Positions 45,252 to 54,663 of a stretch of DNA of 64,000 bases are shown in pieces. Position numbers and translations under genes: made by a program. The stretch comes from Roseibium porphyridii (lineage in GTDB: Bacteria > Pseudomonadota > Alphaproteobacteria > Rhizobiales > Stappiaceae). The notes below the pieces were generated by a model. The model did not search any database. It saw only the letters and a program-made list of their open reading frames with translations, and was not told the origin of the DNA. Position 1 is the first letter of the stretch; each line of letters starts with the position of its first letter. Where the stretch lies: contig NZ_CP120863.1 of assembly GCF_026191725.2 (NCBI RefSeq), positions 5,560,001 through 5,624,000 on the forward strand, written 5' to 3'.

Positions 45252-45375
45252 AAATCTCTCTCCCTCATGGAACCTCTCGGGCCAAAGCCCAAATAGCCGG
45301 TTTAACACCGTGTTCTGTGGGTCCTGACAGCAAACGCCACCAGAACCGGATCATTCCAAATCTGTCGCCAAAGGG

Positions 45376-46098
45376 TCAACTGGCAAGCGCAAGAACAACA
45401 ATCAGCGCCCCAAGCAGCAAAAGACCCCACACCATCGGTCCGCCAAACGCATTCCGACCCGCAGCATCCTCCAAATTCTCCTCTGCCTTGTGAAGACCCT
45501 CCTCAACCTTGTGCTCCGCCTCGCCAATCGCATGAAGAACCTCGCCCGGCGCCTCCTCAAGCGCGATCCGCTTCGCCTCCTCGGCAACACCTTCATCAAG
45601 ATCAGCCGCAAGACCCGTATCCGAAGACACCGAAGACACCTCGGACACCGCCGCCGCTGAGCCCCCAACCTGCTCGGTAAACCGGGAGAAAAACTCCTCC
45701 GCCATCTTGCGCGCCGTGGAATCAATCAAACGGCTGCCAAGCTGAGCCAACTTGCCGCCAACCTGAGCCTTCGCCTCGTAACTCAAAACCGTCGCATCGC
45801 CATCTTCAACCAGACGAATGTCCGCAGACCCCTTGGCAAACCCGGCAACTCCTCCCTTGCCCTCGCCAACAATCGTGTAACTCTCAGGCGCAACAACATT
45901 CTCAAACGTAACAGAACCTTTGAACTTCGCCTTGACAGGACCAATCTTCGACGTAACCGACGCCGTCAGCTCATCAGCCGAAACCCGCTCAAGAACTTCA
46001 CAACCAGGTATGCACAAACGCAAAACATCAGCGTCATTCAACGCAGACCAAACAACCAAACGGGAGGCCTGAATTACCTGACTGCCTGAAATCTCCAT
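45376..46098 (-). CDS. coxG: CoxG-like SRPBCC protein with membrane tail
   Basis: A 240-residue protein: an SRPBCC/CoxG domain (residues 1-150, MEISGSQVIQASRLVVWSAL, LRLCIPGCEVLERV, GGVAGFAKGSADIRL), an acidic Ala/Glu-rich linker (about 150-215), and one hydrophobic C-terminal helix (WGLLLLGALIVVLALA). CoxG anchors CO dehydrogenase to the membrane in Oligotropha. ATG 46098 is the natural start of the domain. It is the first gene of the operon and divergent from the FIST gene. Confidence 0.85.
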   Translation of the reverse strand: MEISGSQVIQASRLVVWSALNDADVLRLCIPGCEVLERVSADELTASVTSKIGPVKAKFKGSVTFENVVAPESYTIVGEGKGGVAGFAKGSADIRLVEDGDATVLSYEAKAQVGGKLAQLGSRLIDSTARKMAEEFFSRFTEQVGGSAAAVSEVSSVSSDTGLAADLDEGVAEEAKRIALEEAPGEVLHAIGEAEHKVEEGLHKAEENLEDAAGRNAFGGPMVWGLLLLGALIVVLALAS

Positions 46099-46279
46099 GT
46101 GCTCCCCATTGACCGTTTCGGCAAATTGCAACCAACAGGAAAATACACAGGGCTGCAGCTGTACACTGTACTTTAGGTCGGGTCGGCGTCCCGGCTTTGC
46201 AAACACACCTGTCTGAAGCTACATTTTGTGTTGGCGACGGTAGTTCCGGAACAGGGACGCCGCCTCCTGGGAGGAAAAA

Positions 46280-47476
46280 TTGAACCCAAAAACTGGGACG
46301 CGATATGCCTGCGGGGTGGTCGTATTATCGGCCGGCCTGCCGGATGAAGAAAACTTCTGGACCGAGATCGATGCAGCCGCCAGAACCGGTCGGTATGCAC
46401 AGGCTTTGCTGTTTTTTTCGCAAGACCAGTTCCCTGCCGACATCATTCGAAACCGAATGGCTCATCATGCCGACGGCCTTGCCTATGCCGCCTGTTCCAC
46501 GGCCGGTGAAATTGGCGGGTCGACCGAAGGGACAGGACAGTGCCTGGCGGTTCTGTTTCCGAAAGATCAATTTTCCATAAGCACCGTACGCATAGACGGT
46601 ATCCGCTCGATCGGCTTCGATCGCATCGTTGCGCAGGTCAAGGACGCGCGGCAGGTGTTCGATGCCGACGCGGCCAACCATACCACTGAAGCCGAACAGG
46701 GAGACAGCTTCGCAATCTGTCTGATAGACGGACTGTCGGTTGTCGAGGAAATGATTACCGCCGCGCTTCACTGGGCGCTGGACGATATTCCGCTGCTCGG
46801 AGGATCGGCCGGCGACAGCATGCATTTCAACAAGACCTCGCTCATATTGAATGGCGACATCAGCGATGATTGCGCGATCGTACTGTTTTGCAGAACAGCC
46901 GTGCCTTTCCGGATTTTCAAAACCGACAATTTCGTGCCGACGGAACGCAAGCTTGTCGTGACAAGGTCCGACCCCGAACAACGCATCATCTATGAATTCA
47001 ATGCAGCAGAAGCTGCCGGAGAATATGCCCGAGCCGTTGGCATCGATCCGGGATCGCTGTCACCGATGAGTTTCGCCTCTCATCCGCTCGTCGTTCGTGT
47101 GGGAGGCGAATACTATTGCCGTTCAGTTCAAAAAGTGAACCCGGACGGATCGCTGTCCTTTTTCTGCGCTATCGACGATGGCATTGTGCTCACAGTTGCT
47201 GAACCGACAGGCATGACAAGGTCCACGAACGAGGCCTTTGAAGGTGTTGCAAATGAAATCGGTCCGGTCGACTTCGTCCTCGGCTTCGATTGCGTATTGC
47301 GCCGGATCGATGCCCAGAACAGGCAGGCGACACAGCGTATCCAGAAGATCTACGAAAAATACAATGTCGTCGGCTTCAACACCTATGGTGAGCAATACCT
47401 GTCGATGCATCTGAACCAGACCTTCACAGGGATCGCCTTTGCCCAACAGGCCGCAATCGCAGGAGAAAAGGTATGA
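46280..47476 (+). CDS. FIST-domain sensor protein
   Basis: A 398-residue soluble protein with the two-part FIST layout: FIST_N (about residues 30-215, including CSTAGEIGG and LLGGSAGD) and FIST_C (about 220-380, ending in GFNTYGEQYLSMHLNQTFTG). FIST proteins are thought to bind small ligands such as amino acids and work with signalling proteins. The start is a TTG at 46280, supported by GGGAGG five bases before it; no better start exists. Its stop overlaps the next kinase start (ATGA), so the two are a unit, as FIST proteins often are. Confidence 0.85.
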   Translation: MNPKTGTRYACGVVVLSAGLPDEENFWTEIDAAARTGRYAQALLFFSQDQFPADIIRNRMAHHADGLAYAACSTAGEIGGSTEGTGQCLAVLFPKDQFSISTVRIDGIRSIGFDRIVAQVKDARQVFDADAANHTTEAEQGDSFAICLIDGLSVVEEMITAALHWALDDIPLLGGSAGDSMHFNKTSLILNGDISDDCAIVLFCRTAVPFRIFKTDNFVPTERKLVVTRSDPEQRIIYEFNAAEAAGEYARAVGIDPGSLSPMSFASHPLVVRVGGEYYCRSVQKVNPDGSLSFFCAIDDGIVLTVAEPTGMTRSTNEAFEGVANEIGPVDFVLGFDCVLRRIDAQNRQATQRIQKIYEKYNVVGFNTYGEQYLSMHLNQTFTGIAFAQQAAIAGEKV

Positions 47477-48831
47477 GCCTGTCCGATATCGACGATGCTG
47501 CCAGGCTCAAGAAAATAAATGCGGCGCTGGTCGACCGTGTTGAACAGGCGATGGACCAGCAGCGCAACGCCTTTTCCCTTTTTCAAACGGCCATTTCACT
47601 GGAAGGGCAGATCCGGCGGCGAACAGACGAGCTTACATCAGCGCTCAGACGCTTAGAGGAAACAAACATTGAACTGGCGCGCCAGAAAGACATTTCTGAA
47701 CGGGCCAACCGATCGAAAACGGAGTTTCTGGCTGCCGCGAGCCATGACATTCTTCAGCCGCTCAATGCGGCTCAACTGACGATCTCCTCCCTTCACGATC
47801 TGCAGGTGTCCGATCAGGCGCGCGCCATGGTCAATCAGGTCGAGCGCTCGCTCGACACAATGAACGAGCTGCTCAGGACCCTATTGGACATTTCGCGGCT
47901 CGATGCCGGTGTTACGACACCGCGCTTCACATCGGTGCCAATCCCTCCGATCCTCGACAGTCTGCTTTCCGACCTCAGGCCTATTGCGGAAAAGAAGGGA
48001 TTGAGACTGCGCGTGGCCGTGACCAATGACTGTGTCTACACCGACCGGCTGATGTTGCGCCGGGCGCTTCAGAACCTGATTGCCAATGCCATCCGGTATA
48101 CTGACCGCGGCGGAGTTCTGATCGGCACAAGGCGCCGTGGAGACGAGATTTCGATTGAGGTCGTCGATACAGGCAGCGGTATCCCCGAAGACCAGCTGGA
48201 AAAGATCTTTGAGGAATTCCACCGCGGTCCGCTTTCACGCGGTGATGCCAATGCGGACACAGGAACGGGACTGGGGCTCGGCCTTGCCATTGTTCGAAGG
48301 TTGGTGACCGCTCTGAAACACGACGTCAGCGTCAGATCCAATCCCGGCCACGGCAGCGTTTTCCGGATCAGGGCCAAGCGATCCGAAGCGCCAGCGGAAC
48401 CAACCGGTGCGGAACGCACCAAACTCATTGCAACTCCCGTCAATGCCAGTCTCAAGGGCAAGAAGATCCTGGTCATTGAAAACGATCCGGCCGTCCTTGA
48501 GGCCATGGAAGGACTGCTATCCACGTGGGGATGCATCTACAAGATTGCGCGCTCTTGCGACCAGGCCGTTGCCGCGGTCGATGCGGCAGCCTGGGTGCCC
48601 GATCTGATTGTTGCGGACCATCATCTGGATTTTGGAGATCTCGGCACTTCGACACTTGAAAAGCTGTTTGAGCTCCTGCCGTCTCGGGTGCCCGCGATAC
48701 TTGCGACTGCCGATGCCTCTCAAGGTGTCATCGACAGAGCGCGTGAGCTCGGGGTCGAACATCTGACCAAACCAGTCAAACCGGCACAATTGCGCGCATT
48801 GGCAACGCATCTGATCAACAAGGCCGGTTAA
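47473..48831 (+). CDS. Hybrid histidine kinase (HisKA-HATPase-REC), cytosolic
   Basis: A 452-residue protein without membrane segments: an N-terminal coiled coil (about 10-80), HisKA with phospho-His 91 in AAASHDILQPLNAA, HATPase (about 190-310, with NLIANAIRYTDRGG and GTGLGLGLAIVRRL), and a C-terminal receiver domain (about 335-450) with acceptor Asp in DLIVADHHLD and the Lys in HLTKPVKPAQL. The HDxLQPL box is typical of the NahK/ErcS-like group. It probably gets its signal from the FIST protein encoded upstream and may pass phosphate to the NarL-type regulator encoded just beyond, on the other strand. Confidence 0.9.
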   Translation: MSLSDIDDAARLKKINAALVDRVEQAMDQQRNAFSLFQTAISLEGQIRRRTDELTSALRRLEETNIELARQKDISERANRSKTEFLAAASHDILQPLNAAQLTISSLHDLQVSDQARAMVNQVERSLDTMNELLRTLLDISRLDAGVTTPRFTSVPIPPILDSLLSDLRPIAEKKGLRLRVAVTNDCVYTDRLMLRRALQNLIANAIRYTDRGGVLIGTRRRGDEISIEVVDTGSGIPEDQLEKIFEEFHRGPLSRGDANADTGTGLGLGLAIVRRLVTALKHDVSVRSNPGHGSVFRIRAKRSEAPAEPTGAERTKLIATPVNASLKGKKILVIENDPAVLEAMEGLLSTWGCIYKIARSCDQAVAAVDAAAWVPDLIVADHHLDFGDLGTSTLEKLFELLPSRVPAILATADASQGVIDRARELGVEHLTKPVKPAQLRALATHLINKAG

Positions 48832-48892
48832 CGGAAAGAACTGAGGGGACGCATGACAGGTTCAACCCTTGCGCTGCCGTCACGGGGGCCCT

Positions 48893-49564
48893 TCAGTCGG
48901 GCGGAGGTGCAAACGGGGAAGCAGTCCCCAGAGCCTCGAGTTTCTTGACCTCAATGACCACTTGAGTCCGGCTTGAAACGGCCAATTTTCGCAGAATTTC
49001 GGAGACATGCGCCTTCACGGTCGTCTCGCCGACCTGTAACTCATAGGCAATCTGCTTGTTTAACAGGCCATCACAAATCATGTTCAGCACCCGGATCTGC
49101 TGCGGTGTCAAACTGGCCATCCGCTCGATCATCCGGCTTGTCTCTTCGTCAATCGGTTCTTCCACGCCGTCTTCATAGGATTCAGGCAAATAGACCGCAC
49201 CGCTCATGACCTGTTGAATGGCCTTGGCCAGAACGGTTTTCTTGGAAGACTTCGGGATAAAGCCTGCCGCACCATAGGCCATGACCTGCGCAATGATCGC
49301 CTGATCTTCAACTCCCGATACAACGACGACAGGCAGCTGCGGGTAGTGAGTGCGCAGATGCAAAAGGCCCTCCATTCCCGTCACGTCCGGCATGGAGAGA
49401 TCGAGGAGAGCAAGATCAAACCCGGGCTCCGCATCCAGAAAGCGGCAGGCATCTTCAAGCGACGCTGCCCCCACAGCATCGGAACCGGGATAGGCAAGCT
49501 CGACTGCGCTGTGCAAAGCTTCGCGAAACAAGGGGTGATCGTCGATGATCAGGAATTTGGTCAC
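48893..49564 (-). CDS. NarL/LuxR-type response regulator
   Basis: About 223 residues: a receiver domain with FLIIDDHPLFREAL, acceptor Asp 55 in LALLDLSMPD and Lys in GFIPKSSKKT, and a LuxR-type HTH (LTPQQIRVLNMICDGLLNKQIAYELQVGETTVKAHVSEIL). GTG 49564 is chosen because the receiver fold begins there and GAGGCGGG precedes it; ATG 49624 would add 20 residues unlike the family. It converges with the hybrid kinase gene 61 bases away and is its likely partner. Possible targets include the cox operon. Confidence 0.85.
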   Translation of the reverse strand: MTKFLIIDDHPLFREALHSAVELAYPGSDAVGAASLEDACRFLDAEPGFDLALLDLSMPDVTGMEGLLHLRTHYPQLPVVVVSGVEDQAIIAQVMAYGAAGFIPKSSKKTVLAKAIQQVMSGAVYLPESYEDGVEEPIDEETSRMIERMASLTPQQIRVLNMICDGLLNKQIAYELQVGETTVKAHVSEILRKLAVSSRTQVVIEVKKLEALGTASPFAPPPD

Positions 49565-49959
49565 ATTGTACGTCCCGCCTCGCAGGTCCTCTTTCTCAGT
49601 TGTGGTGTTGTTTTCTGGAAACAATTCTCAGCCGCAATATCTTGGCCTGTTCGCAGACGGTTGCCAACAGTTTCGAGTGGTGATCCGTTGTGTTCAGTTA
49701 TACGCCCGAATGTTTCTAAATTGTATTCGGAAGCTTAGATGCTCCGATCCAATACGCATTGGGCCCGAAACTTCTTAAATTTACAACCATTATCCAAGAT
49801 TTCAGAACCCGAATACCGGAATTTGTGATGACTATCACATCGCTCCACACTCCCCCCAGGGTAAACTTTGCTTGGATAATGCTGCTTCTGCGCTCGATAG
49901 CTTGGCAATTCTCATCTGAGTGGGCTGAAGACTGAATACCGATCGAAAGGGACCGGGTC
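49565..49959. other. AT-richer intergenic region
   Basis: About 395 bases between the response regulator and the next rightward gene, visibly richer in A and T than the surroundings. I see no convincing gene, RNA or Fnr-type box. It must hold the promoters of both divergent genes. Confidence 0.5.
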
Positions 49960-50568
49960 ATGATTACGATAACTTCGCCTTCGATGTGCCTGAACGACAC
50001 GCGTTCTAACCGAATTTACACCATGGACGAGACCAAGAGGGTCAGCTCGACCGATACTCAGCGCGATATTGTCGACCTGGTTGTTGCTGCGGCGGGCCGT
50101 GTCCGAGGCGGCAGAATTGAAAACCTGGTGCTCAACGCGCATGGGTCGCCCGGAACATTTCACATCGGCACGGGATTGAGTTCGAGCACCATGTCACCCT
50201 GGTCGGATGTCCGTGACAAGGTATTCAAAATCTGGTTCCGCGGCTGTCTTGTCGCACGTATTGCCGGTGAACATACTTCCAGTCACGGAGACGGTTCCTA
50301 TTTGGAGGCTCGGGGACTGAATTCCGGCAACGGGCACTCCTTTATCAGTGCATTTGCCCGACTGACCGGGTGCTATGTCGTTGCGCCGACAGAAATTCAG
50401 AGCGCGGCGCGTCAACGCTCCAGTTATCCTCGGGGCCAGCTCGACAGTTACGAAGGATTGTTACTTAGCTACGACCCGCAGGGACGCATCAGCTGGCAGC
50501 AGCGGTATCCATCATTGCACAGCTACAACAATGAAACCGGCACCGTTCGGCTGCCAAACAGCGAATAG
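49960..50568 (+). CDS. Hypothetical protein with a possible caspase-like (His-Cys) fold
   Basis: A 202-residue protein with no signal peptide and no family I can name. Two hydrophobic strands end in candidate catalytic residues: IENLVLNAHGSPG (His 61) and KVFKIWFRGC (Cys 96). Then follow GHSFISAFARLTGCYVVAPTEIQ, the order seen in caspase/CHAT/DUF4347-like domains (strand-HG, strand-C, then a helix and a strand with VxAPT). GGGA precedes ATG 49960. It stands alone between the regulator and ada. The peptidase idea is inference from the pattern; many such domains are inactive. Confidence 0.6.
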   Translation: MITITSPSMCLNDTRSNRIYTMDETKRVSSTDTQRDIVDLVVAAAGRVRGGRIENLVLNAHGSPGTFHIGTGLSSSTMSPWSDVRDKVFKIWFRGCLVARIAGEHTSSHGDGSYLEARGLNSGNGHSFISAFARLTGCYVVAPTEIQSAARQRSSYPRGQLDSYEGLLLSYDPQGRISWQQRYPSLHSYNNETGTVRLPNSE

Positions 50569-50597
50569 TCGGATATTGTTCGGTTGGCTCCGGGGTC

Positions 50598-51662
50598 TCA
50601 GGCTCCCGGGCTTTGGCGGTAGCTTTGCTCCAGTTCGATCAATCGCTGCTTGCGCCAGAGCCCGCCACCATAGCCCGTCAACGATCCATCTGATCCGAGC
50701 ACCCTGTGGCAGGGGACAACGAGTGCGAGCTGGTTTGCGCCGTTTGCCCTGGCAACCGCCCTCACGGCATCCGGCCTGCCGATGGCACTGGCAAGTTCTG
50801 AATAACTTCGCGTTTCGCCTGCGGGGATCTTCAGCAGCTCACGCCACACATCCCGAGTGAATGCGGAGCCATGCAGCGCAAGCCTGGTTTCAAAGACGCC
50901 GCTGTGTCCTTCAAAGAACCGGTTTAATTCCTCTTGGATCTGATCCGTGACCGCGGTCCTGCCAAATCCGATTTGACCCTTTGCATAGCTTTGAAGCTTT
51001 CTGAATTCGGCCGGCAGAGCCTTGCGATCGAGAAATTCCAGAAGGTGCAGCTGCGACTTGTCAGCAACGGCGACCAATGGACCGAGCGGCGAGGACACCC
51101 AGTCGGCAGCGAGCAATGCGTCTTTGGAAAAAGCACCCGGTGCCTGTCCGAGAATTTTCGCAAAGGCCTCACGAAAAGCGCTTGGCGAGCCAAATCCCGC
51201 TGTGATCTGCGCCTCGATCACTTTGCCTCCACCAGCGAGTGTCGAAAACCCTTCCTGTAAGCGCCGCTGTCGCGCCATCTCCAGAAATGTCATGCCGAAA
51301 TGCCGCTTGAACGCCCGTCTTACGGTGGATGGGTCAAATCCCAGTTCGATCAGATCCGGCTCACCCCAACGATAGGCAGGTCGCTTTTCGAGGGCCTCGA
51401 CAAGCGGTTTGACAGCCGGGTCCGCACTCGCTTCTGGTGTTGTTGGCTTGCAGCGTTTACACGGCCGAAAACCGGCGTCAAAGCATTGTGCGACCGTCTC
51501 ATAAAAGGTGCAGTTTTCTCGTTTCGGCTTCCGCGCGGGGCACGTCAGACGGCAGAAAATTCCGGTGGACGACACACCAACGAAGAAGCGCCCATCGTAA
51601 GACGGATCTCGTGCCAGAAGTGCTTCATAAAGCGTGTCAAAAGCTGGATTGAACTTCAACAT
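50598..51662 (-). CDS. ada: Ada: DNA methylphosphotriester/O6-methylguanine repair protein and activator
   Basis: A 354-residue full-length Ada. The N-terminal zinc domain has the methyl-accepting cysteine region GIFCRLTCPARKP and a later FRPCKRCKP. An AraC-type HTH follows (about 85-170, GFDPSTVRRAFKRHFGMTFLEMARQRR). The C-terminal methyltransferase domain has PCHRVLGSDGSLTGYGGGLWRK with the active Cys. It repairs methylated DNA and activates its own regulon. It lies 73 bases after panB on the same strand but is probably separate in function. Confidence 0.95.
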   Translation of the reverse strand: MLKFNPAFDTLYEALLARDPSYDGRFFVGVSSTGIFCRLTCPARKPKRENCTFYETVAQCFDAGFRPCKRCKPTTPEASADPAVKPLVEALEKRPAYRWGEPDLIELGFDPSTVRRAFKRHFGMTFLEMARQRRLQEGFSTLAGGGKVIEAQITAGFGSPSAFREAFAKILGQAPGAFSKDALLAADWVSSPLGPLVAVADKSQLHLLEFLDRKALPAEFRKLQSYAKGQIGFGRTAVTDQIQEELNRFFEGHSGVFETRLALHGSAFTRDVWRELLKIPAGETRSYSELASAIGRPDAVRAVARANGANQLALVVPCHRVLGSDGSLTGYGGGLWRKQRLIELEQSYRQSPGA

Positions 51663-51735
51663 GCAGGGAGACTAATCCGACTATCCGGCAGATGCAGCCG
51701 GAAATCGGGCGTTTATTGATTTCTTGGAACTGTCC

Positions 51736-52545
51736 CTACCTGTAGACCTGCTTTTCACCCGGGAAACTGCGTTCCTTGACGTCATCCGAATACGCTTTGA
51801 CCGCTGCCTCGATCTGCCCCCCCAGATTGCCATAGACCTTGACGAATTTTGGTGGTGCCGGATTGAGGCCGAGCATGTCTTCCAAAACCAGGATCTGACC
51901 GTCGCACGTTGCGGAAGCGCCAATCCCAATGGTCGGGATGGGAATGTCTTTTGTTATCTGTGCAGCCAGCGGCTCCACCATTCCTTCCAGCACCAACGCG
52001 AATGCACCGGCTTCGGTGACCGCCCTTGCGTCCTCAAAATGCTGTTCCCAGTCATCCTGCTCGCGCCCCTGTGTCTTGAACCCGCCCATGACATGAACAG
52101 ACTGCGGGGTCAGGCCGATATGTGCCATGACCGGAATGCCGCGTTCCGTAAGGAAGCGGATGGTTTCTGCCATTCTAACTCCGCCCTCCAGCTTCACCGC
52201 TCCGCATTGGGTCTCTTTCATGACACGTGCAGCATTCCGGAAAGCCTCAGACGGGCTTTCTTCGTAAGTGCCGAAGGGCATGTCCACCACAACGAGAGCC
52301 TGCCTGGTGCCGCGCACCACGGCCTTTCCATGCATAATCATCAGGTCGAGCGACACGCCGACAGTCGATTCCATGCCGTGCATCACCATGCCGAGACTGT
52401 CGCCGACGAGAATGAAATCCGCGTATTTGTCGACGATCGCGGCAGTGTGCGCATGATAAGAGGTCAAAGAGACGATGGGCTCGCCACCTTTGCGCTTGGC
52501 TATCTGAGGAGCCGTGATCCGGCGAACGGGTTTTTGCGCGCTCAT
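51736..52545 (-). CDS. panB: Ketopantoate hydroxymethyltransferase PanB
   Basis: A 269-residue TIM-barrel enzyme with the PanB segments [41 protein letters not shown] and [19 protein letters not shown]. It adds a hydroxymethyl group to 2-oxoisovalerate, the first step of pantothenate synthesis. It follows panC by 44 bases on the same strand. Length and motifs are complete. Confidence 0.96.
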   Translation of the reverse strand: MSAQKPVRRITAPQIAKRKGGEPIVSLTSYHAHTAAIVDKYADFILVGDSLGMVMHGMESTVGVSLDLMIMHGKAVVRGTRQALVVVDMPFGTYEESPSEAFRNAARVMKETQCGAVKLEGGVRMAETIRFLTERGIPVMAHIGLTPQSVHVMGGFKTQGREQDDWEQHFEDARAVTEAGAFALVLEGMVEPLAAQITKDIPIPTIGIGASATCDGQILVLEDMLGLNPAPPKFVKVYGNLGGQIEAAVKAYSDDVKERSFPGEKQVYR

Positions 52546-52589
52546 ACGATTTCCTTTCGAAGGAGCTTGATCTTTTTGGGGACGCTTTC

Positions 52590-53438
52590 TCAGTCGGGAG
52601 CAACCACGCGCTGGTCGATCAGCAACACCGTGTCGAACCGAACAGCCAGCAACACAACTGCAGGCCGATCTACGCGTCCTTCCAGTTCTGCAAGCGTTTC
52701 AGCATCCCGGATGTCGACACTCCTGATTTCCGCTGACGGTGCCTTTGAAAGCTCTTGCCGGATCGTTTTTTCAAGAACGGCAATGTCGGGAGCCGACTTT
52801 GCAAGCCCTTCAGCCAGATCAAGGGAATTCGAAAGGGCAAGGGCTTCCTGACGATGCCGCGCGTTCAAACGAACATTGCGCGAAGACATTGCCAGTCCGT
52901 CCGGTTCGCGCACCGTCGGGTGGCCGACAACATCAATTGGCATGTCGAGATCCCGGACCATCTGTCGGATCAGGGTGAGTTGCTGATAGTCCTTTTCACC
53001 AAACACCGCGATATCGGGAGCGACGATGTTGAAGAGTTTGCTAACGACCGTCGAAACACCGCGAAAATGTCCCGGCCGCAACGCGCCTTGCAAAATACCC
53101 GAAAGTCCGGGCACCTCGACAAATGTGTCTCCTCCAGCGCCGTACATTTCGTTGACATCCGGTACAAAAACAGCATCCACATTTTCGGAAGTCAGCAACG
53201 CCAGATCGCGTTCTTCGTTGCGCGGATAAGTGTCCAGATCCTCGCTCGGGCCAAACTGCGTGGGATTGACAAAGATGCTGGTAACAACCCTGTCGGATCT
53301 TTTCAGCGCCATCCGCACAAGGCTCAAGTGTCCTTCGTGCAAATATCCCATCGTCGGCACCAGCGAGACGCTCTGGCCGCTTCGTTTCCAATCTCGCACA
53401 GTCGCCCGCATGTCCGCCTTTGACCGGCAGATGATCAT
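52590..53438 (-). CDS. panC: Pantothenate synthetase PanC
   Basis: A 282-residue enzyme: [18 protein letters not shown] with the HxGH nucleotide site, [40 protein letters not shown] and [11 protein letters not shown] (SSRN replaces the more common SSRNxyL). It joins pantoate and beta-alanine. ATG 53438 fits the family start ([11 protein letters not shown]); the open frame upstream is not conserved. It forms a panC-panB operon. Confidence 0.95.
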   Translation of the reverse strand: MIICRSKADMRATVRDWKRSGQSVSLVPTMGYLHEGHLSLVRMALKRSDRVVTSIFVNPTQFGPSEDLDTYPRNEERDLALLTSENVDAVFVPDVNEMYGAGGDTFVEVPGLSGILQGALRPGHFRGVSTVVSKLFNIVAPDIAVFGEKDYQQLTLIRQMVRDLDMPIDVVGHPTVREPDGLAMSSRNVRLNARHRQEALALSNSLDLAEGLAKSAPDIAVLEKTIRQELSKAPSAEIRSVDIRDAETLAELEGRVDRPAVVLLAVRFDTVLLIDQRVVAPD

Positions 53439-53671
53439 TATGCACCCTCCCTGGACCACGGCTGCTCTCCGCGGCACCTTTCTTTTCGCAGGTGCAACAT
53501 AGGGGGACAGTTTCGGAAGGTCCAGTGGCCAAAGGAAGCAAGCCAAATGAGGTTTGCCTGCCACAAATTCGGTGTCTGAAGCCACATAAATTCAACGGCT
53601 CACGGACATGTGCCTTGCAGCCTTCATGTCATGCGCGAAAGATCGTCACGTGTTGTGACCAAGGCTTATAG

Positions 53672-54481
53672 ATGCGTATTTTCCTGTTTTCATTCCTCTT
53701 GTTGCTGTTGCCACAGGCTGCGCATGCGTGCGGGTCTGAAACGCCGTGCGAAGTTCCTGGCGGTTACTATCTGGCAGCGGTTCCAGAAGACTGGGACAAC
53801 GAGACGCCGCTTCGTCTGGTGGTCTATTTTCATGGCTGGAACAGCTCACCCGAGGCAACTTTTCGAAACAAGGCCATGGTCAATGGTGCGACCCTGCGCA
53901 ATGCACTGTTTGTGGCTCCGTTTGCCGAAACCGGATATTGGCGTCAGATCGGTGAGGGTCGGGCTGAAAGTGGACGCGATGAAGCTGCCTATATTCGCGC
54001 TGTTGTCGACGACGTTCGCAAACGCTGGCCGATCGATGAAAGGCAGACTTTGGCCTCCGGTTTTTCACGCGGAGCATCAATGGTCTGGAACATTGCCTGC
54101 TACAGCGGCGATCTTTTCCGTGCCTATGCGCCCATTGCCGGTGGCTTTTGGCGATCGAATCCGGAGACATGCCCGGCCGGTCCGGTCAATTTGCGTCATA
54201 TTCACGGCCTCTCAGATGGGGTGGTCGCCTTTGACGAAATCGGGATTTACAACTCCATGCCGATCACCGAAGGCTTTGACATTCTATCTCAAACAAACGG
54301 GGTTGCGGGCGAAGCACGCGAAGTGGCGAGCGGCGATCAACGGCTCACTTGCTCACGCTGGGACAAAAGCGACAGCGGACGGGTTCTTGAACTTTGCCTT
54401 CACCAACGCGGTCATTCGATTCCCGCCGAATGGGTTGCGCAGGGTTTAGATTGGCTTGAAAACCTTCCCGAAGGTTCATGA
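53672..54481 (+). CDS. Secreted alpha/beta-hydrolase (PHB depolymerase/feruloyl esterase-like)
   Basis: A 269-residue protein with a signal peptide ending near AHACG and an alpha/beta-hydrolase fold: LRLVVYFHGWNSSP (oxyanion region), the nucleophile elbow GFSRGAS (GxSxG, about Ser 133), and a late His in HQRGHSIPAEWVAQGLDWL. The region HIHGLSDGVV is the usual acid site. Several cysteines fit a periplasmic or secreted location. It resembles the LpqC/poly(3-hydroxybutyrate) depolymerase group; the substrate is unknown. Confidence 0.8.
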   Translation: MRIFLFSFLLLLLPQAAHACGSETPCEVPGGYYLAAVPEDWDNETPLRLVVYFHGWNSSPEATFRNKAMVNGATLRNALFVAPFAETGYWRQIGEGRAESGRDEAAYIRAVVDDVRKRWPIDERQTLASGFSRGASMVWNIACYSGDLFRAYAPIAGGFWRSNPETCPAGPVNLRHIHGLSDGVVAFDEIGIYNSMPITEGFDILSQTNGVAGEAREVASGDQRLTCSRWDKSDSGRVLELCLHQRGHSIPAEWVAQGLDWLENLPEGS

Positions 54482-54663
54482 CGCCGAAACAATTGCATCA
54501 AATTGAACTGCGCTAATGAGATGTCAAACGGCACACGTCTGGATGCGCCTTTCAGCGCTGGTGACATCCGAAGAAGGACAGTTACTGGTCTTTCTCATTG
54601 AACGCTGGCTCGCTAAAATGATGAGACACATCGCACTCCCCCAGTCGTGAGAAACGCGCCATC

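Noticed and set aside
51724..52851. 375-codon frame antisense to panB and panC
   Set aside because: PanB and PanC motifs are intact on the minus strand; the antisense product looks random.
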